From Mesostigma viride (Eukaryota; Streptophyta; Mesostigmatophyceae; Mesostigmatales; Mesostigmataceae): a stretch of 62,000 nucleotides of DNA. Within the stretch, counting starts at the first letter, position 1; each line of letters starts with the position of its first letter. The stretch is from NCBI GenBank assembly GCA_009746045.1, contig RPFO01000072.1, positions 3,074,823 through 3,136,822 of the forward strand, in the 5' to 3' direction. The position numbers and the translations under genes are program-made. Shown here one piece after another: positions 52,870-62,000 of the stretch. Under the pieces are notes generated by a model. The model had not been told where the DNA came from, searched no databases, and worked only from the letters and a program-made list of their open reading frames with translations.

Positions 52870-54773
52870 TAAAATTAAATTGTATTACAACATGCCTCCC
52901 GTCGGTTGGGGGGTCATGTAGCACATATTCCTTGTTGGGTGGGTGGAGGTGGGAGAAGCCGCGTAATCGACCTACTAACCTAACTAACTCTAAGCTATCT
53001 AGTCTAGGAAATCCTAACTACGCTACTGAGCAAAACGCCCCTTCCTCTTGGGGGGGGGTGGCTTGCCCACAGCAGGGCCGGCTGGCGTGTGAGCCTGGAC
53101 AATCTTCTGCCACCTCTTCTTGTTCTGCATGGCAGTCCAATTAAAGAAGGGAGAGGGAGTGGATTAATTAATTATAGGAACATAACTCCGCTGGGAGTAA
53201 ATGTAGCACGTATCCCAGAGAAGGGGCATATGGCTTTTAATACATTCTAAGCTACTTCCTGCAAGGGTGGGAATGTAAACAACACTTGCTCTAGGTGCCC
53301 ATGCATGCAAGGGCACCTGCACCCCCCGGAGAGTCTCAACTCAACACCCAGCTAAGGGGAGCCTGTCATGGGGAGGGAAGATCAACATGGCTATACAAGA
53401 GCTAGGGCATGGCTTCTCATCAGAGAGTGACCGTCTCTGTATAATAGGCAGGGCTGAGCTAATGCTTAATGCATCATCCATGCATGGGTCCCATTATAGG
53501 CAGGGCGTGGCTAAATTCTTAAATGCATCATCCATGGCCATTATGGGCGCACATGCGCTGGGGCCGCGTGGTAGGCTAAGCCTTACTAATCTACACTACT
53601 GCTATATTCCCTAGACTGGGTCTGATGGGGGTGCCTGCCAGGGCTTGTGGTCGACGTGGATGACGTCCCCCCTCCAGTATACCAGGGAGTGGATGCGGTG
53701 TTCAAACTGGGCTGGGACCACTATAGGTCGGCCAGCAACATCTGCTGGATGTAGTTCATGGCACGCTTACCTAGCTTCCTGGGAATGTCCTTGGTTGGGG
53801 CCAGGCCAGGTCAGGATATGCCCGGCGCCCGGGTTGGCCAAGCCGCTGCATGGGGGCCGGCCAGACCAAGGGCGGTGTCGACCTGGCTGCATGGTGTGAG
53901 CAAGATGTCCTACAAATGCTAGATATCCGGCCTACGCATTACTTGATGCCATGCCTAATCTCGTCCGAAATACGGGGCATACCAGGTGATACAAAGACTC
54001 TAATGTCCTACGCTTGGAAAACCCTACATTCATGCAGGACCTGTCGGAGCATCCTGTCTGTAAACCGTGCCCGGTCTAGCTTAGCCGCCAGTGTGTCCGT
54101 GATCGAGTGTCCACGCCTCGGCGCCATACGTGGGCACCGTGAGGACGAGGACCTTGAAGAGCATGCGCTTGCGGTGCTCGCCCAGGCCCTTCGAGCGCCA
54201 GTAGGTGATGAGCGAACGGAGCCTGGCCCAGGCCATGCAGGCCGATGCGGATGTCCACATCGATCGTCGGCGGTGTCAGGGAGCATGCTCCCCAGCAGTT
54301 TGAAGCGGTCACGGAACGGGACCTCCGTCCCGTCGAGCAGGCGCGGCAGCGGTGGGCGACTGGAGGCCCCGATCACCATGCATCGCCTCAGTTTTGACAC
54401 TAATCTCCAACCCCACCGCCGCCCTCGCCTCCAAGCCCAGCCAGTCCAGCCCGGGTTTGAATGTGCTCGGGGCGCGCGATGAGGGTGGTGTCGTCCGCAT
54501 AAATCGGGTCAGCCAGGCGGTAGCCAGTGCCAACCCCGCCGCGCTCGCGCTCGTTAAGGATGTCCAAGCCGGGCTCAAACCCGCACGCGAGCAGTAAAGC
54601 GCGCAACGTGCCTGGCGCATGACATGATCCACAACAATAATGAACAGATATGGGGACAGGACACAACCTTGCCACACCCCGTGGTATAGGGGGAATGGTG
54701 GGGTGGTGCCTTCCGCAGTCCGCACTACTGCCTGTGAGCCCTCTGACATCATACAGTCGACGAATGGCAGCAA
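52870..54773 (-). pseudogene. LINE family Y copy with reverse transcriptase, split by an insertion
   Basis: Minus-strand sense from 54773: GVWQGCVLSPYLFIIVVDHV (motif B), IYADDTTLIARPEHI (catalytic YADD at 54501-54490), FKLLGSMLPD, a degraded fingers/thumb end, QFEHRIHSL near 53700; then the inserted element at 53163-53683; then the ORF2 tail (MQNKKRWQKIV..HTPAGPAVG) to a stop near 53035 and the 3' UTR to 52870. At least three frameshifts. Non-functional. Confidence 0.85.
53163..53683 (-). mobile_element. 5'-truncated ORF1-type element inserted in LINE Y
   Basis: 521 bp consisting of the last codons of ORF1 (VYWRGDVIHVDHKPW), the R4 3' UTR and an ATTA tail. Flanked by AGGGAGTGG at 53154-53162 and 53684-53692. 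The copy at 44780-45540 keeps the empty site (GAGAGAGTGGATGCGG). Confidence 0.88.
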
Positions 54774-55111
54774 TGATAAACGCAGGTGGTACCTTGGCCT
54801 TGGCTCCTATATATACTAATCAAGGGTTGACCGAAGCGCACCAAGTAATTAATTGGCATGTGAGGTTGTCGCATCTGACACATCGTGTCGTGTTCGCATG
54901 CCATTATGTCCTAGACTATCACTTGGAAGACATATCCACAGCAATAGAGCACTCATGTGTGTGATCTGGACTATATATTAAAAATATAATTACTTACAGC
55001 AGAGTGAAATCACTCAAACCAAAGCAAACGCCCAGCTATGAACCTATATACAGAGCCATGTCAAAGCTCTATACTACGATAAGACCAATGGAAACGCCTA
55101 ACGGGAGGAAC
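54774..55111. other. intergenic, nothing recognised
   Basis: Separates the LINE Y copy from the LINE Z copy. In minus sense it may be the 3' UTR of the latter. Confidence 0.4.
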
Positions 55112-56050
55112 CTAATAGCCCTGCTGCACCGCAAAATCAGCCCGCGTACGGCGGAGCATGATGTCAGCCATGGCCCGAGTCAGCGCCACCGACAAGCGCT
55201 GACGCCAATAATATGACGTCCAGGTCCGCGCCGACCATGGGGCCCGCTGGCCCTCCAGGTCCAGCCGGTCCTCCCGGAGCCGGCAACACTCCTTGAAGAA
55301 GGCGGAGGTCAGGGGCCCCATGGCCCCAAACTCCTCCAGGACAAAGGGCACCACACGATGGTGCCCGACGTCGCCGTAGGCCAGGAGCTTGGCCCGCTCC
55401 GCCCGGTCCGCCGTGTAACCTGCCGTGAGGGAGGCCCCAGCCACGTGGCTAAGAGCCAAGGGCCGCGCCACCGAAACGTCAATAAGCAGATGCCGGCCAC
55501 CGGCCCCCTCAAAGTCCAGCACCACGATGTCAGGCCGGTGGTTGGGGGAATAGAAGGCAGCGCCATCCGCATCCTCGGACCGGATGTTCGCGTGGGGGAA
55601 AACCGACCGGATCATGGCGAGCACCACCGTCAGGAGGACGGTGTGCAAATACAAATACCAATTCTGATTCTGTTGGCCCCCCATGCAGGCAAGGTAGTGA
55701 GTCCCCGTGGGATCCAGCGGCTGCCCACAGCTACCACAAGGCCGCCCGGCCGGAACAAGAGGCTGCGGGGCAAATAGCTGGTGCCGGAGCGCCACCGAGT
55801 AGTGGCTGGGAGCCAAGGCGAATGGGGGGGCCATGGGAAGAGCACGAAGGTACGCCGAGCCCACACTCCGCAAGGAAAGCGAGAACAGCCACGCACGTCC
55901 CTGGGCGTTGAGGTCCGCGAAAAGAGCCATCCAATCAGCCGTGTGCAGAATACCCGCGTAGGTTTTCTGGTGTTTATCGATGACGCGAGCAGGGAATGCG
56001 GCGGGATATTGAACGGACTGGACTATATATATTGCAAAAGACCTTTCCAT
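55112..56050 (-). CDS. LINE family Z copy 3: CCHC zinc knuckle and PD-(D/E)XK-like nuclease, open frame
   Basis: 312 residues without interruption, the best-preserved copy. Order: KTYAGILHTADWMALFADLN, RALPMAPPFAL, LRHQLFAPQPLVP, a C-x2-C-x8-H-x3-C knuckle (CGSCGQPLDPTGTHYLAC), GAAFYSPNHRPDIVVLDFEG, LLIDVSVARPL, HHRVVPFVLEEFGAMGPLTS. The knuckle followed by RPD...D and a (L/I)DVSV strand is the C-terminal layout of many algal and protist LINE polyproteins, where a nuclease role is inferred. The upstream reverse transcriptase is missing, so the element is 5'-truncated. Confidence 0.75.
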   Translation of the reverse strand: MERSFAIYIVQSVQYPAAFPARVIDKHQKTYAGILHTADWMALFADLNAQGRAWLFSLSLRSVGSAYLRALPMAPPFALAPSHYSVALRHQLFAPQPLVPAGRPCGSCGQPLDPTGTHYLACMGGQQNQNWYLYLHTVLLTVVLAMIRSVFPHANIRSEDADGAAFYSPNHRPDIVVLDFEGAGGRHLLIDVSVARPLALSHVAGASLTAGYTADRAERAKLLAYGDVGHHRVVPFVLEEFGAMGPLTSAFFKECCRLREDRLDLEGQRAPWSARTWTSYYWRQRLSVALTRAMADIMLRRTRADFAVQQGY

Positions 56051-56454
56051 TCCAATTAAAGACTCGATGACGAATTACAAAGACTGTCGAGTTGTATTGT
56101 TGTGGTTGCAATTATAAGAGCAGCTGTACTCAGGAATTCCATGATCCCGCTGTTGTACTTCTAGCTACTGGCTTGCATGAGCCACCGATGACAGGCCTAG
56201 GGCATTACAGGCTGTCCCCTTCCCTGCTGTTGATCGTTCCCGATCGTGTTACACACATTCTTAACAAAACACATTATTGTCATTTCCGTCAATCCTTTCT
56301 TGCGGCAATGGACTGCATGCAAACACTCACGGGGGGGCCTGCTCCGGGCTGCTCGAACTATTTCATCCCCATGAAGACAACAAACCAGTTGTGAGGGATC
56401 GAGAGAAACGAGCGAACAACGACCTCCATGGCCGAGGCTCGTTCCCTTACACAT

Positions 56455-56620
56455 AGCCCTTGAGAGGGGGCATATGGCCTATCATACATCCTAAGCTACT
56501 TCCTGCAAGGGTGGGGATGTAAAGGACCCTTGCTCTAGGTGCACCAGGGCACTTGCATCCCCATGATCTTCAAGCCGATGCATAGCACTTAAGCTGTCAA
56601 ACATGGCTACGTGCGCGCCA
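56455..56620 (+). repeat. R4 fragment (ORF1-type element 3' UTR, reverse sense)
   Basis: GGGGGCATATGGCCTATCAT, AAGCTACTTCCTGCAAGGGT, CTTGCTCTAGGTGCACCAGG, as at 43330-43430 and 53225-53310. Confidence 0.8.
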
Positions 56621-57349
56621 AACTATGTGCGCATTTCCCAGCAATACAGCAAATCGCATGTGCTGCCAATCCTGCCTGCTTGTCACAACACATTTCAGGC
56701 TTTGGCGTGCTCAGGCTATGAGCGACGCATGTGCGCATCAATCAAATCAGTCTGCACGGTAGCAATACAATAATGATTACGCTGGAGTACAGTAGCTATG
56801 ACTATGCCGCTGGAGTATAGTAGCTAGACATTGGCATCGTTTGATTATGAATACGAACTAACAATTTTCAACGAACTCATGGATTACCAATTATGATCTA
56901 GAGCTGACAACGCAATTAGGTACAGCTCGACTAAATTAGTTATGTGATTCTGGCCATAGTAGTATTGTTTTATGCCTGCGGAACACGAGACAGCAGACAG
57001 CATTACAGCAACAATGAGATTAAGGTCCCAGGACGTACTTGATCAGCCCATGCAGGCAGGAGGGCGCTTGAATATAGGATTAATTAACAAAAGTACTACT
57101 ATAAGATTAGCACACGCCTTCAAATTTGATAGGATTCACACCGTCATATCCTATCAAGCTTACATAAAGCAGTTGCCATCCAATTAGAAACTAAATCAGC
57201 AGTACAAATTTTACCTTGTATAAAAGTTATCCCAATAGGAATCAGCTAACTACTAGGACTAAATGCTGACACATTCAATTGGGGGCGGTACAATTATTAT
57301 AGTACTTACAAGGGGGCGACAGAACGGTCATATTGTTGTCTCTTAACCC
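56621..57349. other. AT-rich intergenic, nothing recognised
   Basis: Lower GC than average. No gene or repeat family; GGAGTACAGTAGCTA(T/G)ACTATGCCGCTGGAGTA is a small local direct repeat near 56782-56825. Confidence 0.45.
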
Positions 57350-57390
57350 TTAGTCCGCTAACCCCCCGACCTGTCGGGGGGTTTGACTAA
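57350..57390. other. Strong hairpin
   Basis: AACCCCCCGAC (57360-57370) and GTCGGGGGGTT (57373-57383) with a 2-nt centre, and outer TTAGTC/GACTAA arms. Confidence 0.9.
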
Positions 57391-58772
57391 CGGTCGAATT
57401 TCGCGCCGCGCCGAGAGCGCCGCGCCACTTGTGACGGAGGACAGTTGTCCGGTGGGTCCGGGAACACTTAGGGACGAAGGTGATGCATAGGTTTGGGGTA
57501 ATATCCGCCATAGCCTGGTAATTATAGGGCTGTAATCATAGGGGGTCACGTGACTTTGGCGGGAAATTTTCACTCTCGCGCGCGCGTGACGAGATATGGC
57601 TGCCAACGTGCCGTTATCAGGGACATTTTGCGTCTCGCGGCTAGAAACGGTTTAGAATGGTGCTCAGAATGATGATGCGTGATTTTCGTAGGTCAGGCAT
57701 GGCCAAACTTGTAGGATTGGGAACATTGAGGTGGAAAAATACTGCCTTCTTGGTCGTCAGTGCGCCAGATGAGTAATCGCTTATCACATTTCCATTTTAT
57801 CCTCATGGCCGGGCAGTCTGCGCCAGCCCAAGCATCCAGATTAGGTACGGGATCTCCGCTGATGCGTTTGCTGGGAATGCGGACGCGTTTCTAGGTATTA
57901 AATCTTTGAACGCAGCATCAACTGGTAATAATAAAGGATGCATGCATGATGCGGCTATGGCGACCTATGCCTGTAAAGCAATGGTATGTGTGAGATATGA
58001 GGGTCCCGGCCACTGGAATCCGGTCAGGACGTGAACGAGCCAGGTACGGCAACGTGTTTGCGTGTCTTTTGCAGCGGAATACGTCTCCCATGCATTATAT
58101 TTGACGAGATTTTTAGTGCACCTTTCAGCAAGCTTCCATGCCTGCTGTCAAGAGCGGTATTAGCCCTGAAAGTGACCAGTTTATGCCATTTCTTTGGAGC
58201 ATATCATTTCGTTAATGCAGGTAGGCAACATGTTTGTATTCCAGCACCTTTGGCAATCTTTTATAGCTTGTTATAATGCATTCTTGTATTGCATGTCATA
58301 GATGGCTGTTTACGCGCGCGTAACCCACACACGTATATGAGCACCTTAAATAGGTCTAATGGGTTATCCGGGTGGTCTGACCCAAGGAAACCACCATTGG
58401 ACTATCCAACTAAGTTGTCCAATGTTGATATTGAGATTCCCTACCCTACCTGGAAAGTTAGGGGGGGGTAGACTTTTCCTTGGGGAAAAAAGATCGTCTT
58501 TTGGCCAACTTTGAGTAGAGCTATCATCCAAATGCTTTGATAAAGCCGTGGTATTACTGCATATTCTGAAAGCCCTTGAAGTGTAGATACTCCTAGCATC
58601 TTGGTTGGGGGTATTTGGAGTTGTGGCCTGTGAGTTATGATTTTTTTCATTTTCAGGGGTATGAAAGTGCCAAAAATGGGTCAGCGGACTAATAATTTGA
58701 TATTGTCGCCATCCAACCACTTCTTGAGCAGGGGTGGAGGGACGTGATGTCCAGAGAGCAGTTCATGCCGCT
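57391..58772. other. intergenic, nothing recognised
   Basis: 57400-57660 is CpG-rich (GCGCCGCGCCGAGAGCGCCG) and could be a promoter-like region. No confident gene. Confidence 0.4.
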
Positions 58773-60226
58773 TCATTGTTCAGTGTGCATTTGGCCCAGG
58801 AAGATCCCGCACTGCATGCAGGTCAGCCTTCTTCTGTAATGCCAGGTACTGTACCGGCACAGCTCGCACCGCGGCATGTCCTTTTCATTCAGGTCTAAGT
58901 ACTTATTGAACGCCGGATGGTATGGCTTCCCCGCCCACGCGTCCTTCTTCCACGCCATGTACTCCTCGTATGCCTCGTCATCATGCATCATCAGTCTCTG
59001 GATCTCGGCAAAGTACTCCCCTTCCGTCGCAAAGCTCCTCCGGTCGACGATCATGCGCGATCGACACATTGAAGGGGAGGAACTCCTGGATGTTGGGGGC
59101 TCCCAGGTACAGCGGCAGCCGCACCCTGCGGCGAGCGCCTCATACACTTTCTCGGTGACATAGTCCACAGTGTTGCTATTCTCCATCGCAACGCAGAAGT
59201 GGTATTTCTTGTAGAGGGGGATATTTGTGGCGGGTATGTGCGTAGGGATCTTGTCCTTCCGGTTCTTCAGGTAGTAACCATACGAGTGCACCTTGAACCT
59301 ATCCATGAGCCGCTTCACTAGTACCTCCCTCAAGTCAGTCTTGGTGTGGCAGTTGGAGTTCACGGTCACGATTGCCTTGAGTTTTTTTGCGGTGGGGAGT
59401 GGCGGCCGGAAGAATCCCTTGGCTTGCTCGGGGGATGACCAACCGTTGCCCGGCACAAAGAGCATCGGCAGGCTGACTGGGAGCATCGGCGCCGTCACCC
59501 GGTAGGTCTGCTCGATGTCAAACTGGGACATGAACTCTCGGTTCTTCAACAGCGGGTAGTTTACCGATGACTCGAACGAGGCGGCTACCAGGACCACGTC
59601 CGGCCGCGGCCTGTGGACATGTGCCTGGCTCCCAGTGGGTAATATGTCTGGCACGTGGTACCAGACGGCGTCCTCGCACATGCTTGCGTTGGGCCGGTTG
59701 CCAGGGTCCCCCTGCACGTAGCAGCAGGAGAGCGTGCCGTTGCTCGGCCCCAGTGAGGGCACTCGCTCGCATTCACGCAGCGGGGGGGAAAGTAATTGTC
59801 CAGCCACGAGCTCATGAGGACGATGCGCACCGAGTCGGGGGATGCGGGGTTGCAATGTGCAGGTTTCTTGATGGCGGGCCCACGTGCCTGCACGCCGCGC
59901 ACTCTTGACCTATTATTGGGCTGCGGAGGTTGACCATCCGACGTGCCGGCCGTCCCAAACTCGTACTGCATCACGTGCTGCATGCTGATGGCCCGTCGCG
60001 CCGTCAGGGTGCCTGCAGAAACTAATTGTTCCGGCGGCGAGGCGAGTACCATGTGGCCGCCGCTGATGGGTACACGGTGCTGTCCTGCTGGCGTCCGCCA
60101 CCCACGCCTCTCTGCCATACCACCGTGCGCGGTATCGACAGCCATCGTCTCGTGCGTGGGAGCAGGATGCAGAGTCTCGTGCACGGGACCAGGATGCATG
60201 AGTCTCGTGCGTGGGAGCGTGCACAA
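58773..60226 (-). pseudogene. Alpha-1,3-fucosyltransferase-like (GT10) gene with frameshifts
   Basis: Minus strand. A long frame (59855 to 58773) carries PTAKKLKAIVTVNSNCHTKT, YKKYHFCVAMENSNTVDYVT, then EKVYEALAAG, the GT10 donor-binding core (FENS...DYVTEK), and ends YEEYMAWKKDAW...CELCR. GT10 enzymes use GDP-fucose in the Golgi to fucosylate glycans. The upstream part lies in another frame (VRIVLMSSWLDNYFPPRCVN, up to 60226) and joins near 59762. Inside the core, about 20 codons (LPLYLGAPNIQEFLPFN) read in a third frame between about 59110 and 59050, bounded by two shifts. No N-terminal membrane anchor was found, so the true start is uncertain. Either a recent pseudogene or an uncorrected sequence with indel errors. 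Confidence 0.82.
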
Positions 60227-61600
60227 AGCTCAACTTGGCGGCGGTGAGGCGCGCCACCACTCGCATCGTGGGGCCATGGCCCATCAGCAGCGCCCCGTGT
60301 ATAGCAGCACCACGAGCCATCTGGCCAGCAGCAACAAGGGCGCCCGGGGACGTTGCAGACGTGGCGCGAGCTGCATGCCAGTTGGCGAGTAGTGGGCAGT
60401 GGGCGCGGGGGGCCCTGTCCTGGAAATGAGCGCGTTGCTGAACCGCTGTCGTATGTGAGAGGACCGAATGATGCCAAGTCAGAGGTGCATGCTCATGACC
60501 AAGGCAACCAGGGTGGGGTGGACCGCTGAGGTGTGACATCGCTTGTAGACTCAGGCATGGCTGCTTGTGACACGTGGCAGTGTACTGAGGAGGCCGCTGA
60601 TGCAAAGCTGTAGGCACACTAGATATTCCCTGGTACTACTATGGCCGGTCTCAAAACCTGGAATCTGGAAAGGCAAGTTGCTTTTGCCTACTGACATCGT
60701 TTTTCAGCGCCCATGCTGCAGGTTCGAGATCGCGCCCATGTGCAAGCTTTTCCCAGCATAGAGCGGGCAGTTCGGGCGGTACAGTTTACTATACCACCGT
60801 CAGGGAAACAGCGCGGCCAGTCCACAGGGTTCCACAAACCGGAATTCCGACGTCATAGAGATTGGAGGATGCTCAAACGATGGCGAGAGTTGCGGAAACC
60901 CGGCGCTGTCACGCCGCACTGTCGGGCACGACAAAGCCGCATTTTATAACGACGGGCTCATCAGGGGTAGGACATCGCCATGCAACAATACCAAAGGGCG
61001 TCCGGCAGTAGAACCCCACCTGCCGGCGCTGGCAAGGATGCCAACATGACATCCAAGTCATGCTAGTCCTGCACGAAAACTTCAGCCTGAGATTGATCTC
61101 TTAGCTGCAGTTTACGTATGGGGGTGGTTTGGGACTTTGGGTGCCGGCTTGCATGCGTGACATTATCTTCAATTCTTCATCCTCGCTAACTAAAAATTAT
61201 TTTGCTCCGTATTACCATGCCATGGTGTATGACGCAAATTGCAAGCTCAAGTTATCTCAGGCCTGTGCAGTACAGTAAGAGGGCGCTCATACCGTGTAGC
61301 GTGTAGCTGCAGCCGCCAGCCGGGCATGCGCAGGCACCTCCGCATGTGGGACGGGCCCATGCAGCGAGGCCGGCAACCAGGGCCGCAAGGATATGGGGGG
61401 CCTAGGCCGTGATTTGGGAAAAAAATGCAGGACTTAAAAAGGCCAAGTGGGCCCAGGTAGTAGAAGACAACGACCCCTGCTGTGGGGAATCAGCGTATCG
61501 CTCCCGTGGGAAGCAGCTGCAGGCCAGGCAAGACCGCTAGGGTCCGGCCCATCTACAGTACTGTAGATAGAACAGACCGGTAGGAATGTGCGCACCACCA
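60227..61600. other. intergenic, nothing recognised
   Basis: No supported gene. Open frames at 59943-60617 are GC-driven. Confidence 0.4.
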
Positions 61601-61603
61601 TGC

Positions 61604-61645
61604 ATCCAGATCCATCCATCCATCCATCAATCCATCCATCCATCG
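61604..61645. repeat. (ATCC)n tetranucleotide
   Basis: CATCCATCCATC with one ATCA interruption, followed by CGGGGTAACTCG, which resembles the head of the short hairpin/TAAT insertions but lacks their tail. Confidence 0.85.
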
Positions 61646-61665
61646 GGGTAACTCGTCGTCTGTCC

Positions 61666-61695
61666 CAACTCAGTCCTCACAGGAGGACTGAGTTG
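61666..61695. other. Perfect 13-bp hairpin
   Basis: CAACTCAGTCCTC, loop ACAG, GAGGACTGAGTTG. Confidence 0.95.
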
Positions 61696-62000
61696 ACAAT
61701 TTTCAACCGCGTGTAGCGACTAGGTGGGGGGTCCATCCCAAATGTTTTGATGTGGATCTGGGGTGTACTAGATATCATTTTGTTGGCAAAAATACTGCAT
61801 ATGTGAAAACTTGACCCGAACACCTGAAAATTACACGGACGTTGGGCGCCCCTCGCGAATTTGCATTTTTCGGGATAAGAACGAGTGGGAAAAATTCAAT
61901 CAAATCCTGGTGCATGAAGAAAAAATATAGGCATGTAAACAACATAGTTCTTGAAGCGTGGCAAAAAACTGGGCTCCATTTGGCCACTGCAACTGCCTGA
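61696..62000. other. end of window, nothing recognised
   Basis: Unique AT-rich sequence. No gene or repeat identified. Confidence 0.4.

Noticed and set aside
57358-57606. An 82-residue minus-strand protein starting MAAISRHARARVK
   Set aside because: It ends inside the hairpin, lies in CpG-rich DNA and has no recognisable domain.

Overview
This is nuclear DNA from a eukaryote of the green lineage, most likely a repeat-rich green alga. Coding sequence is GC-rich and split by many GT-AG introns of about 0.4-2.3 kb. Tetranucleotide and minisatellite arrays are abundant, non-LTR retroelement debris fills the space between genes, and the three recognisable genes have plant-type architectures (an At1g18270-type aldolase fusion, a plant-type extracellular LRR protein, a GT10 fucosyltransferase). 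The species cannot be fixed from the sequence alone; a prasinophyte or early streptophyte alga would fit.

Layout. (1) 1-14,041, plus strand: the 3' eleven exons of a large multidomain gene joining a four-carbon-acid sugar-kinase-like module to a class II (zinc) ketose-bisphosphate aldolase. Its 5' half lies before the window. Its introns carry most of the tandem repeats: an 8-bp array, ATTC, a 1.25-kb polypurine tract, CAC, and a 22-bp minisatellite with higher-order structure. (2) 14,042-26,321: retroelement fragments, an AT-rich island with a 36-bp perfect palindrome, a CCACC-rich tract, and a LINE copy with a C-terminal nuclease-like domain. (3) 26,322-42,661, plus strand: a complete 13-exon gene for a predicted secreted 745-residue protein with a signal peptide, LRR N-cap, six or seven LRRs (one per exon, phase-2 introns), an unassigned middle part and a C-terminal root-cap-like domain. 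(4) 42,662-56,620: nested non-LTR elements of at least four kinds, plus a 2.5-kb terminal-inverted-repeat element carrying a small zinc-finger ORF and a (GGGCAT)n array. (5) 58,773-about 60,230, minus strand: an alpha-1,3-fucosyltransferase-like gene broken by three apparent frameshifts. The rest is mostly featureless.

The genes are unrelated neighbours, not an operon. One acts in sugar-acid metabolism, one in the extracellular matrix or cell surface, and one in Golgi glycan synthesis. The most unusual items are the LRR/root-cap fusion, apparent ORF1-only LINE derivatives, a very short mobile insertion ending in a hairpin and a TAAT tail, and the TIR element with a 50-bp perfect palindrome near its left end.
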